Positions 1-5,954 of a stretch of DNA of 10,559 nt are shown piece after piece. How positions within the stretch are numbered: position 1 is the stretch's first letter; each line of letters starts with the position of its first letter. The notes under the pieces were generated by a model. The model was not told the DNA's origin. It did no database searches and saw only the letters and a list, made by a program, of their open reading frames with translations. This DNA comes from Nitriliruptoraceae bacterium. Lineage in GTDB: Bacteria > Actinomycetota > Nitriliruptoria > Nitriliruptorales > Nitriliruptoraceae. Position numbers and translations under genes: made by a program. The DNA is taken from positions 1-10,559 of the forward strand of contig SKNP01000089.1 in NCBI GenBank assembly GCA_007120485.1. The letters run 5' to 3'.

Positions 1-101
1 CGGTGCTGGTCACCGGCTCCGTGCTGGTGGCCGTGCTGGCGCTGCTGATCGACCACATCGCCGGTGTCATCGAGGACGTGCTCACCCCCAAGGGGCTGTG
101 A
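1..101 (+). CDS. C-terminal end of an osmoprotectant ABC transporter permease (partial)
   Basis: The reading frame starting at base 3 stays open to the TGA at 99-101 and encodes about 32 residues: a hydrophobic helix (VLVAVLALLI) followed by DHIAGVIEDVLTPKGL. A last membrane helix ending in a short tail with LTPxGL is typical of OpuCB/OpuCD/YehY-type permeases of quaternary amine importers. The downstream gene on the same strand, 76 bases later, is the matching type of binding protein, which strongly supports the call. The gene is cut by the left window edge, so length, EAA loop and partner ATPase cannot be seen. It would form part of the membrane channel that passes glycine betaine, choline or a related solute into the cytoplasm. 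The family is inferred from the tail plus context. Confidence 0.7.
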   Translation, partial: VLVTGSVLVAVLALLIDHIAGVIEDVLTPKGL

Positions 102-167
102 AGGTCCGGTCGCTGACCCGATCTCTACGTCGACCGACGCCAACGGAAACGAACACACCCGACAGAT

Positions 168-173
168 GAGGAA
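168..173 (+). promoter_or_regulatory. Ribosome binding site deciding the start of the binding-protein gene
   Basis: GAGGAA lies four bases before GTG 178. The in-frame ATG at 166 has no purine-rich site in front of it (the preceding bases are rich in ACAC and CCC). This favours GTG 178, although the spacing is short and the ATG start would only add four residues (MRND). Confidence 0.5.
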
Positions 174-177
174 CGAC

Positions 178-1176
178 GTGAAACGCCATCTGAAACTGAC
201 GAGCGCCCTGCTCGCTGCTGGCTTGATCGCCGCAGCCTGCGGTGGTGAGGACTTCGAGGACGACACCGACACCGATCCGGATGCCGCGGCCGAGGACGCC
301 GCGGAGGATGCGGTCGAGCCGGGGTCGGAGGACCTGGACGGTGCGACCATCACCGTCGGGTCGAAGGACTTCGACGAGCAGCTGATCCTCGGCTATATCT
401 CGCTGCACCTGCTCGAGGACGCCGGTGCGGAGGTCACCGACGAGATCGACCTCGGCAGCACCTTCGCGGCTCGCGAAGCGCTGACCGGCGGGGAGATCGA
501 CCACTACTGGGAGTACACCGGGACCGCCTGGATCGAGTTCTACGAGGAGGACGAGCCGATCCCGGACCGTGTCGAGCAGTACGAGGCCGTGCGCGACCTC
601 GAGGTCGGCGAGGGCCTGTACTGGCTGGACCCGTCGCCGTTCAACAACACCTACGGCATCGCGCTGTCCCAGGAGGCCTCCGAGGAGTACGGCACGGAGA
701 CCATCTCGGACCTCGGTGAACTCCTCGAGTCCGACCCCGACGCCGCGACGCTGTGCGTGGAGTCGGAGTTCGAGAGCCGCAGCGACGGGCTGCCGGGCAT
801 GGAAGCCCACTACGGCTTCGAGTTCCCGACCGAGAACGTCGAGATCCTCGACACCGGCGTGATCTACGGCGCCACGGCCGACCGCGACCCGTGCAACTTC
901 GGTGAGATCTTCACCACCGACGGTCGCATCGCCGCGCTCGACCTCGAGGTCCTCGAGGACGACGAGGCCTTCTTCCCGCTGTACAACGTCTCCCCGGTCT
1001 ACACCGAGGAGGTCTACGAGCAGTACGGCGAGGCGCTCGACGAGATCTACGCACCGGTGGTCGAGGCGCTCGACGACGACACCATGGCCGAGCTCAACGC
1101 TCGCGTCTCGGCGGAAGAGGAGCTTCCCTCCGACGTCGCGCTCGACTGGCTGCAGGAGAACGGCTTCATCGGCTGA
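178..1176 (+). CDS. Quaternary amine (glycine betaine/choline-type) ABC transporter substrate-binding lipoprotein, OpuCC/OsmX type
   Basis: Encodes 332 residues from GTG 178. The N-terminus (KRHLKLTSALLAAGLIAAAC) is a lipoprotein signal peptide with the modified cysteine at residue 21; Ala at -3 is a slightly weak lipobox. Residues 22-56 are a low-complexity Asp/Glu/Ala linker. The OpuAC-type binding domain (PF04069 fold) begins near residue 57. Its hallmark blocks are GSKDFDEQ (61-68), an LGST segment near 92-95, and GEIDHYWEYTGTA (105-117). Later blocks, LCVESEFESRSDGLPGM and DPCNFGEIFTTDGRIAALDL, each hold one cysteine; these are the only two in the mature domain, so a disulphide is possible. 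The protein would capture an osmoprotectant outside the membrane and hand it to the permease that ends at 101. The gene is the last of its operon: a strong hairpin follows 25 bases after the stop. Exact ligand (glycine betaine, choline, carnitine, proline betaine) cannot be read from the sequence. Confidence 0.9.
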   Translation: MKRHLKLTSALLAAGLIAAACGGEDFEDDTDTDPDAAAEDAAEDAVEPGSEDLDGATITVGSKDFDEQLILGYISLHLLEDAGAEVTDEIDLGSTFAAREALTGGEIDHYWEYTGTAWIEFYEEDEPIPDRVEQYEAVRDLEVGEGLYWLDPSPFNNTYGIALSQEASEEYGTETISDLGELLESDPDAATLCVESEFESRSDGLPGMEAHYGFEFPTENVEILDTGVIYGATADRDPCNFGEIFTTDGRIAALDLEVLEDDEAFFPLYNVSPVYTEEVYEQYGEALDEIYAPVVEALDDDTMAELNARVSAEEELPSDVALDWLQENGFIG

Positions 1177-1201
1177 CGCTGACCCGCCTGCGCGCACCGG
1201 C

Positions 1202-1232
1202 CTCGGGCCCCGCCTCCACGGCGGGGCCCGAG
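1202..1232 (+). terminator. Hairpin terminator after the OpuC-type operon
   Basis: A perfect 13-bp GC-rich stem (CTCGGGCCCCGCC at 1202-1214 pairing with 1220-1232) closes a 5-nt loop (TCCAC), 25 bases after the stop codon of the binding protein. There is no T-tract, which is common for terminator hairpins in GC-rich actinobacteria. The symmetry means it could also stop antisense transcription. Confidence 0.75.
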
Positions 1233-1296
1233 CCATGCCGAGGTCCGACCACGGTCTGCGCCGGTGCGTCGGCCGACCCCGGCCCCCGGACGGGCC

Positions 1297-1354
1297 CAGC
1301 GCAACCCGTGGAGCGGTAGCCGCGCCACACGCACGCAACACTCCACACATCCCC
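1297..1354 (-). repeat. 58-bp structured element, copy 1
   Basis: This copy matches 1393-1450 at 55 of 58 positions. It contains inverted arms GTGGAG (1308-1313) and CTCCAC (1341-1346). Read on the minus strand, an inner stem GTTGCG/CGCGGC also pairs using G-U pairs, giving a two-part hairpin with a 9-nt apical loop. On the plus strand the inner stem would have two C-A mismatches, so the minus strand is the better folded one. An additional shared block (GGCCCCCGGACGGG) precedes each copy, at 1281-1294 and 1367-1380, so the duplicated unit is closer to 80-90 bp. No gene is recognisable here. Function unknown. Confidence 0.75.
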
Positions 1355-1392
1355 CGGACCGACCGCGGCCCCCGGACGGGTTCGGACGGGTT

Positions 1393-1450
1393 CAGCGCAA
1401 CCCGTGGAGCGATAGCCGCGCCAGACGCACGCAGCACTCCACACATCCCC
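1393..1450 (-). repeat. 58-bp structured element, copy 2
   Basis: Second copy, 96 bp from the first. The three differences are at 1412 (internal loop), 1424 (apical loop) and 1434 (inner stem). The stem difference turns a G-U pair into a G-C pair on the minus strand, so folding is kept or improved: outer stem GTGGAG/CTCCAC (1404-1409, 1437-1442) and inner stem GCTGCG/CGCGGC. Compared with copy 1, the spacer before this copy carries ten extra bases, a local duplication of TTCGGACGGG. The remaining bases 1451-1540 show nothing beyond a short palindrome (GTGGGCGCCCAC, 1462-1473). Confidence 0.75.
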
Positions 1451-1540
1451 AGGCGGATGCGGTGGGCGCCCACGCGCGGGTCGGCGCCCGGTGGGCCCGT
1501 CCCCGGTTCAACCTCTCCTCGACGTGACACGGCCGCCGCG

Positions 1541-1582
1541 CACGCGTGTGGGGCGGGCCCGAAGGCCCGCCCCACACGCGTG
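1541..1582 (-). terminator. Strong hairpin terminator after the OpuA-type operon
   Basis: A perfect 19-bp stem (1541-1559 with 1564-1582) closes a 4-nt loop. On the minus strand the loop reads TTCG closed by C and G, that is, a C(UUCG)G tetraloop, the especially stable form. It begins 17 bases after the stop codon of the minus-strand binding protein (1600-1602). Loop orientation and position both assign it to the minus-strand operon, though the symmetric stem may work in both directions. Confidence 0.85.
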
Positions 1583-1599
1583 TTGCCCTGTGTCGTCGA

Positions 1600-2604
1600 T
1601 CAGATCGAGAGGTCGGTGCCCTCGAGCCACGCTTCGACGATGTCGCGGTTGTCCTCGAGCCACGCACGGGCGCCCTCGAGCTCTTCGCCCTCCTCTTCGA
1701 GGACCTGGACGGTCAGCTCGGCGATGGTGTCGTTGTCGAACTCGAAGTTCTCGAGCGCCGCGGCAGCCTCCGGATGGTCGGCACCGAAGCCATCGCGCGC
1801 GAGCGCGTGGATCTGGTCCGGCTCGCCGAGGGCGCCTTCCGGGTCCTCGAGGTCCTTGAGGTCGTACTCACCGTACGCGGGGTGCGGGCGCCACAGCGTG
1901 ACGAGGATCGGCTCCTCGTTCTGGTAGGCCGCATCCAGCTCGCTGAGCATCGCCGGCGTGGAGCTCTCGACGAGCTCGTAGTTGTCGCCGAGATCGTAGG
2001 TCGGGATGACCTCGTTCTGCGAGATGTCGGTGAGGCCCGCGCCGGGCTCGATGCCGACGATGGTCCCATCGAACAGGTCAGCGTTGTCGTTGAGGTCGGC
2101 GATGGAGTCGACCTCGTCCACGTACGCCGGGACGGTCCAGGTCAACGGAGCCTCATCGAGCCACTGGCCCAGGTCCTCGACGTCGTCGCCGTACTGCTCC
2201 ATGTACTGGCTGTGGGTGTTGGGCAGCCAGGCGTCGAGGAACAGGTCCAGGTCGCCGGTGGCGATGCCGTCGAAGACGATGCCCGGGTCGAGCTGCTCCT
2301 GCTGGACCTCGTAGCCGTTCTCCTCGAGGATGACGTGCCAGAGGTTGGTGACCGCGATGGCCTCCTCCCATGGCATCCAGCCGATGGAGACGGTCTCGCC
2401 CTCACCGACGGCGGCAGCGTCATCCGCCTCGTCGTCGTCGGGCTCCTCTTCCTCTTCCTCTTCGACCTCTTCGTCCGGCTCATCGGCCGGCTCCTCGTCG
2501 ACCACGTCGTCCTCGCCGCAAGCGGCCAGGACGAGCGCAGCCGCGAGACCGCCGACGAGCAGCAGGTTTCGCTTGGGTGCACTCTTGTCGCGTAGGAACC
2601 TCAC
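1600..2604 (-). CDS. opuAC: Glycine betaine-type ABC transporter substrate-binding lipoprotein (OpuAC/ProX family)
   Basis: Encodes 334 residues from GTG 2604, preceded by AAGGAAGG six bases upstream. A signal peptide with a clean lipobox LAAC puts the lipid-anchored cysteine at residue 29. Residues 31-70 form a very acidic linker including seven glutamates in a row. The OpuAC domain (PF04069) follows. It shows WMPWEEAIAVTNLWHVILEE (76-95), GDLDLFLDAWLPNTH (117-131), DLGQW (144-148), VPAYV (158-162) and LWRPHPAYGEYDLKDL (237-252). In OpuAC/ProX proteins a cage of Trp residues holds the trimethylammonium head; W76 or W79, W126, W156 and W238 are candidates, but which ones form the cage is inference. 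It is the third gene of an ATPase-permease-binding protein operon, 118 bases after the permease. Glycine betaine or proline betaine are the likely substrates. The other binding protein in this window belongs to a different subfamily and is not a recent copy. Confidence 0.92.
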   Translation of the reverse strand: MRFLRDKSAPKRNLLLVGGLAAALVLAACGEDDVVDEEPADEPDEEVEEEEEEEPDDDEADDAAAVGEGETVSIGWMPWEEAIAVTNLWHVILEENGYEVQQEQLDPGIVFDGIATGDLDLFLDAWLPNTHSQYMEQYGDDVEDLGQWLDEAPLTWTVPAYVDEVDSIADLNDNADLFDGTIVGIEPGAGLTDISQNEVIPTYDLGDNYELVESSTPAMLSELDAAYQNEEPILVTLWRPHPAYGEYDLKDLEDPEGALGEPDQIHALARDGFGADHPEAAAALENFEFDNDTIAELTVQVLEEEGEELEGARAWLEDNRDIVEAWLEGTDLSI

Positions 2605-2677
2605 GGTTCGCCTTCCTTCGGGGGTCGTTCACGTGCGGGACCGGTCTCGTTCAGACCATGTCCCTGATCGCCGCATT

Positions 2678-2695
2678 CGCCGGGCGAACCCGGCG
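2678..2695 (-). promoter_or_regulatory. Intercistronic hairpin between permease and binding protein
   Basis: CGCCGGG (2678-2684) and CCCGGCG (2689-2695) form a perfect 7-bp stem; the loop reads TTCG on the minus strand. It starts 27 bases after the permease stop and lies about 70 bases before the binding-protein start. It could be a partial terminator or a processing/stability element that sets different amounts of permease and binding protein. The role is inferred from position only. Confidence 0.45.
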
Positions 2696-2722
2696 GTCAC
2701 GGCAGGCTTGGAGTGACCTCGA

Positions 2723-3703
2723 TCAGGTCGAGATCGACCGGTCACGATCATCGGAGGTCGCCTGGTCGGATCCCTCGGCGTCGTCCGTGTCGTCGTTCTG
2801 GCTGAGGCTGGCCTCGTCCGTGCTGGCCTTCGATGCGGAGCGGCGACGCCCTCGCCCTTCACGGCCGAACGCGGCCGTGACGCGGTCCAGGTAGATGGCC
2901 AGGATGACCACACCGATACCGCCTTCGATGCCCATACCGATGTTCATCCCGGTGACCGCCCGCACGACGGTCGCACCCAGACCGGGCGCACCGCCGAGGC
3001 CGGCGATGACCACCATCGACAACGACAGCATGATCACCTGGTTGACACCGGCCATGATGGATGCCCGTGCCAACGGCAGTTGCACGCCGGTGAGGACCTC
3101 TCGGGGGCGTGCACCGAAGGCGTTGGCTGCTTCGACCACCTCCTTGTCCACCTGGCGGATCCCCAGCTCGGTCAGCCGGACCGCTGGTGGCATCGCGAAG
3201 ATCAACGCCGACATGACGCCCGGCACGCGGCCGATCCGGAAGAAGACGACCGCGAGCAACAGGTAGACGAACGACGGCATGGTCTGCATGAAGTCGAGGA
3301 CCGGCTTGATGGCGACGCTGACCTTCTCGTTGCGCGCTGCCCAGATCCCGAGCGGGATCCCGATGAGCACGGCCAGCACCGTCGCGACCAGCACCAGGGC
3401 AAGGGTCTGCATCGCCTCCGGGAAGCGCCCCATGCTCTCCAGGAGCAGGAACGTCAGGACGGTGAACAGGGGCAGACCCCACGAACGCGTGGCGGCGAAC
3501 GCCAGGAGTGTGAACACCGCGATCATTACGTATGGGGACGGCGTGGTCAGCAGCCACTCGGTCGCGTCCACGATGCCGCCCACACCATCGCGGACGCCGA
3601 CGAAGAACCAACCGAACGAGCTGGTGAGCCATTCGATGAACGCTTCGGCGCCGTCACCGATCGGCAGTTCCGGAAGGCTCTGAGCAAGGGTCGTCTCACG
3701 CAT
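2723..3703 (-). CDS. opuAB: Glycine betaine-type ABC transporter permease (OpuAB/ProW family)
   Basis: Encodes 326 residues from ATG 3703, chosen because AGGAGG lies nine bases upstream and because an earlier in-frame start at 3781 would add a non-hydrophobic, unmatched 26 residues lying inside the ATPase gene. The start overlaps the ATPase stop by 8 bp, indicating translational coupling. Hydrophobic segments lie near residues 57-72, 76-90, 100-122, 144-158, 161-176, 217-236 and 258-273. The cytoplasmic EAA loop that contacts the ATPase is EAANAFGARPREVLTGVQLP (191-210). The family block DFMQTMPSFVYLLLAVVFF is at 137-155. After residue 280 there is a hydrophilic tail of about 45 residues, first Arg-rich then Ser/Asp-rich, which is not part of the transport core. 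The protein forms the membrane channel of the importer with the ATPase and lipoprotein next to it. Confidence 0.93.
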   Translation of the reverse strand: MRETTLAQSLPELPIGDGAEAFIEWLTSSFGWFFVGVRDGVGGIVDATEWLLTTPSPYVMIAVFTLLAFAATRSWGLPLFTVLTFLLLESMGRFPEAMQTLALVLVATVLAVLIGIPLGIWAARNEKVSVAIKPVLDFMQTMPSFVYLLLAVVFFRIGRVPGVMSALIFAMPPAVRLTELGIRQVDKEVVEAANAFGARPREVLTGVQLPLARASIMAGVNQVIMLSLSMVVIAGLGGAPGLGATVVRAVTGMNIGMGIEGGIGVVILAIYLDRVTAAFGREGRGRRRSASKASTDEASLSQNDDTDDAEGSDQATSDDRDRSIST

Positions 3704-4892
3704 CGACCTCGACCTCCTGGCTCGACAGTGCGGCGAGCAACCGCGCTCGGGGCACCACGCCGAACAGTTGACCGGTGTCATCGGTCACCGCGATGGGGAC
3801 CGTGGAGTTGGCGGCCATACCGGCCAGATCGGACAGTGGCGTGTCGTACCGGGCGGTGGCGTAGTCCTGGGTCAGCAGATCAGCGATGGAGGTGGCACCT
3901 GAGCGCACCCCGTTCGCGAGCCGGTCATCGCGCGCAACGCCCAGGATGCGCTTGTCGCGGTCGACCACGTACGCGCCGCTGAACTCCTGCTCGTCGAGCC
4001 AGTCCAGCACCGTGCGCGGCTTGTCGTCCGGCGAGAAGGTCCGCCGGACCGGACGCATGGTCTGCTCCGCGGTCAGGACCCGGGAGCGATCGACGTCGGA
4101 GACGAAGTCGGCGACGTAATCGTCGGCCGGGTTGTCGATGATCTCTGGACCGGTCCCGACCTGGACGACCCGTCCGTCCTTGAGGACGCAGATCCGGTCG
4201 CCGAGCCGCATGGCCTCGTTGAGATCGTGGGTGATGAAGACGATCGTGCGGTTCAACTCCGACTGCAGGGTCGCGAGCAGGTCCTGCATGTCCCGTCGGA
4301 TCAGGGGATCCAGAGCGCTGAACGGCTCGTCCATCAGCAGGATGTCCGCCTTGGTGGCAAGCCCTCGAGCCAACCCGACCCGCTGCTGCATCCCTCCGGA
4401 GAGCTCGTTCGGATAGGCGTCGACCCGGTCTCCGAGCCCCACCGTCTCCAGCGCTTCCGTGGCACGAGTGCGCCGCTCGTCCTCGTTGACACCCTGGACC
4501 TTCAGGCCGTACGCCGCGTTCTCCCCCACCGTGCGGTGCGGGAAGAGGGCGAAGTGCTGGAAGACCATCGACAGCTTGCTTTGCCGCACCGACCGCAGAG
4601 CCGACGGATCGAGCTGGTCGATGCGTTCACCGTCGATCTCGACCGTCCCTGCGGTCGGCTCGATCAGCCGGTTGAGCATCCGGATCACGGTCGACTTGCC
4701 CGACCCCGAGAGGCCCATGACGACGAACAGCTCGCCTTCCTCGATCTTCAGGTCGACCTCGGCGACGGCCAGCAGTTGACCGGTCGCTTCGAGGATCTCC
4801 GACCGGGAACGGCCCTGCTCCATCAGTTCGAGGGCGCGCTTCGGCCGCGAACCGAACACCTTGGTCAGTTCGCTGACGCGGAGTTTGCTCAT
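3696..4892 (-). CDS. opuAA: Glycine betaine-type ABC transporter ATP-binding protein with C-terminal CBS region (OpuAA/ProV family)
   Basis: Encodes 398 residues from ATG 4892, close to the usual length for ProV/OpuAA. The N-terminal ProV-type stretch KALELM-like (here RALELMEQGRSRSEILEATG, 19-38) is present. Nucleotide-binding motifs follow in order: Walker A GLSGSGKST (60-68), Q-loop Q112, signature LSGGMQQR (164-171), Walker B ILLMDEP (184-190), and switch histidine H222. Residues from about 275 to 390 match a CBS pair; in OpuA-type transporters CBS domains sense ionic strength or cyclic di-AMP and gate transport, so osmotic control at the protein level is likely here (family knowledge, not visible in the sequence). 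The C-terminus ends in acidic residues (SSQEVEVDA). The ribosome binding site before 4892 is weak (GTGAGTG, with no clear GGAGG). First gene of a three-gene operon; no earlier in-frame start is apparent. Confidence 0.95.
   Translation of the reverse strand: MSKLRVSELTKVFGSRPKRALELMEQGRSRSEILEATGQLLAVAEVDLKIEEGELFVVMGLSGSGKSTVIRMLNRLIEPTAGTVEIDGERIDQLDPSALRSVRQSKLSMVFQHFALFPHRTVGENAAYGLKVQGVNEDERRTRATEALETVGLGDRVDAYPNELSGGMQQRVGLARGLATKADILLMDEPFSALDPLIRRDMQDLLATLQSELNRTIVFITHDLNEAMRLGDRICVLKDGRVVQVGTGPEIIDNPADDYVADFVSDVDRSRVLTAEQTMRPVRRTFSPDDKPRTVLDWLDEQEFSGAYVVDRDKRILGVARDDRLANGVRSGATSIADLLTQDYATARYDTPLSDLAGMAANSTVPIAVTDDTGQLFGVVPRARLLAALSSQEVEVDA
3713..3718 (-). promoter_or_regulatory. Ribosome binding site fixing the permease start
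   Basis: AGGAGG on the minus strand, nine bases before ATG 3703 and inside the end of the ATPase gene. It decides between this start and the longer frame from 3781. Confidence 0.75.
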
Positions 4893-4927
4893 GAGTCACT
4901 CACGGTCGGATGGCGGACAACTCGACG

Positions 4928-4965
4928 GATCGTGCGTTGCCCTACACCCTGACGCATCCACGATC
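4928..4965 (-). promoter_or_regulatory. Inverted repeat in the leader of the OpuA-type operon
   Basis: GATCGTG (4928-4934) and CACGATC (4959-4965) are perfect 7-bp arms 24 bases apart; an inner CGT/ACG pair can extend the stem past a 4-nt bulge. It lies 35-73 bases upstream of the ATPase start. It may be an operator or a leader hairpin. I could not assign convincing -35 and -10 boxes in 4893-5135. Confidence 0.35.
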
Positions 4966-5025
4966 ACGACGGCGGTCGAGGAAGACGGCTACGAACAGCC
5001 GATCAGGACCAGCAGGATGGGAGCA

Positions 5026-5057
5026 CCCTCCAACGTACGACCCGGGTCGTCGGAGGG
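5026..5057. terminator. Bipartite dyad between trpA and the OpuA-type operon
   Basis: CCCTCC (5026-5031) pairs with GGAGGG (5052-5057) around an inner perfect 14-bp palindrome ACGACCCGGGTCGT (5037-5050). About 80 bases after the trpA stop on the minus strand, it could be the trp operon terminator, or a protein-binding palindrome controlling the transporter operon. The sequence alone does not decide. Confidence 0.4.
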
Positions 5058-5116
5058 CAAGCTCACGTGACCGCCGCTCGCTCCTGCAAGCGCTCCTTAG
5101 CGGGCAGGTGACGCTG

Positions 5117-5132
5117 CGTCGCGGGCGCGACG
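5117..5132 (-). terminator. Small GC-rich hairpin directly after trpA
   Basis: CGTCGC (5117-5122) pairs with GCGACG (5127-5132) around a 4-nt loop, beginning three bases after the trpA stop codon. No T-tract follows. Candidate terminator or 3'-end stabiliser of the trp messenger. Confidence 0.4.
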
Positions 5133-5135
5133 TCC

Positions 5136-5954
5136 TCAGCGCGAGGCGACGCCCGCCCGGAGCTCGCTGACCAGCGCGTGGACGCGGGCAGGCGCCCCGT
5201 CCGGGTCCCCCTCCCCCGCCGCGCGGATCACCGCCGAACCGACGATCACGCCGTCGGCGTAACGTGCCACCTCGGCGGCCGAGGCACGGTCCTTGACGCC
5301 GATGCCGACGGCGACGGGCAGGTCGGTGTGTGCACGGATGCGGCCGACCAGATCCTGCGTCACGTCACCGGAGATCGAGCGCACCCCGGTGACCCCGAGG
5401 AGGCCGGCCGCGTACACCCAGCCGGACGACACCTGCGCGATCGCAGCCAGCCGCTCGTCGGTGGACACCGACGAGGCCAGGAACACCGTCGCCAACCCTC
5501 GACGGTCGGCCTCGGCCAACCACGGCCCGGCCTCCGGGGCCGGCAGGTCGGGCAGGATCACGCCTGCGAGGCCGGCGTCGGCGCACTCGTCGGCGAACCG
5601 CGCGTAGCCACGGGTGTCGGCGATCGTCACGTAGGTCATCGCCAACCGGGGGACGTCGAGGTGGGCCAGATCCGCCACGAACGCCAGCTGCTCGCTGACC
5701 GACCGCCCGGCGTCGAGCACGTGCTGGTTGGCCGCCTGGATCGTCGGCCCGTCCATCATCGGATCGGAGAACGGGATCCCGACCTCGATCACGTCGGCGC
5801 CGGCGTCGACCGCGGCCTCCATGCAAGCCCGCGAGGTGGCCGTGTCCGGGTAGGTCGCGGTGAGGTAGATCACCAGCGCCGCACGGTCCTCGGCCTTCGC
5901 GCGATCGAACGCGGCCTGGATCGCGGTCGGGCCGGCAGCGACGCGCTCGCTCAT
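5136..5954 (-). CDS. trpA: Tryptophan synthase alpha chain
   Basis: Encodes 272 residues, normal for TrpA. The alpha subunit splits indole-glycerol phosphate into indole and glyceraldehyde 3-phosphate and feeds indole through a tunnel to TrpB in the cytoplasm. Catalytic residues are visible: Glu57 in VIEVGIPFSDP and Asp68 in MMDGPTIQ, matching E49 and D60 of the Salmonella enzyme with the same 11-residue spacing. The flexible loop is LLGVTGVRS, where many family members have SRAGVTG. The phosphate-binding end is VGIGVKDRASAAEVARYADGVIVGSAVI. The start ATG 5954 overlaps the trpB stop in an ATGA junction, so the two subunits are translationally coupled in the usual B-then-A order. It is the last gene of the trp cluster; hairpins follow. 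Confidence 0.97.
   Translation of the reverse strand: MSERVAAGPTAIQAAFDRAKAEDRAALVIYLTATYPDTATSRACMEAAVDAGADVIEVGIPFSDPMMDGPTIQAANQHVLDAGRSVSEQLAFVADLAHLDVPRLAMTYVTIADTRGYARFADECADAGLAGVILPDLPAPEAGPWLAEADRRGLATVFLASSVSTDERLAAIAQVSSGWVYAAGLLGVTGVRSISGDVTQDLVGRIRAHTDLPVAVGIGVKDRASAAEVARYADGVIVGSAVIRAAGEGDPDGAPARVHALVSELRAGVASR

Noticed and set aside
1166..1444. Minus-strand frame encoding a repeated peptide (CVWRGYRSTGCA) from the two 58-bp copies
   Set aside because: The peptide repeats only because the DNA does; the 96-bp period happens to be a multiple of three. The differences between copies fit RNA pairing better than protein conservation, and no convincing ribosome site was seen.
1275..1450. 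Start of a CRISPR array or an IS end
   Set aside because: Only two copies, irregular spacer flanked by more repeated sequence, no cas genes, no transposase, no target-site duplication seen.
82..1575. Long minus-strand open frame (497 codons) over the first binding-protein gene and the repeats
   Set aside because: It is antisense to a clearly recognisable lipoprotein, its composition is Arg/Gly/Val rich without domains, and it runs through a terminator and the repeats. Long shadow frames are normal at this GC content.
4893..5135. Small genes in the trpA-ATPase spacer (e.g. plus-strand frames at 4861-5070 and 4910-5170)
   Set aside because: They overlap the ends of real genes, lack clear ribosome sites and show no recognisable sequence; the region is better read as a terminator/leader spacer.
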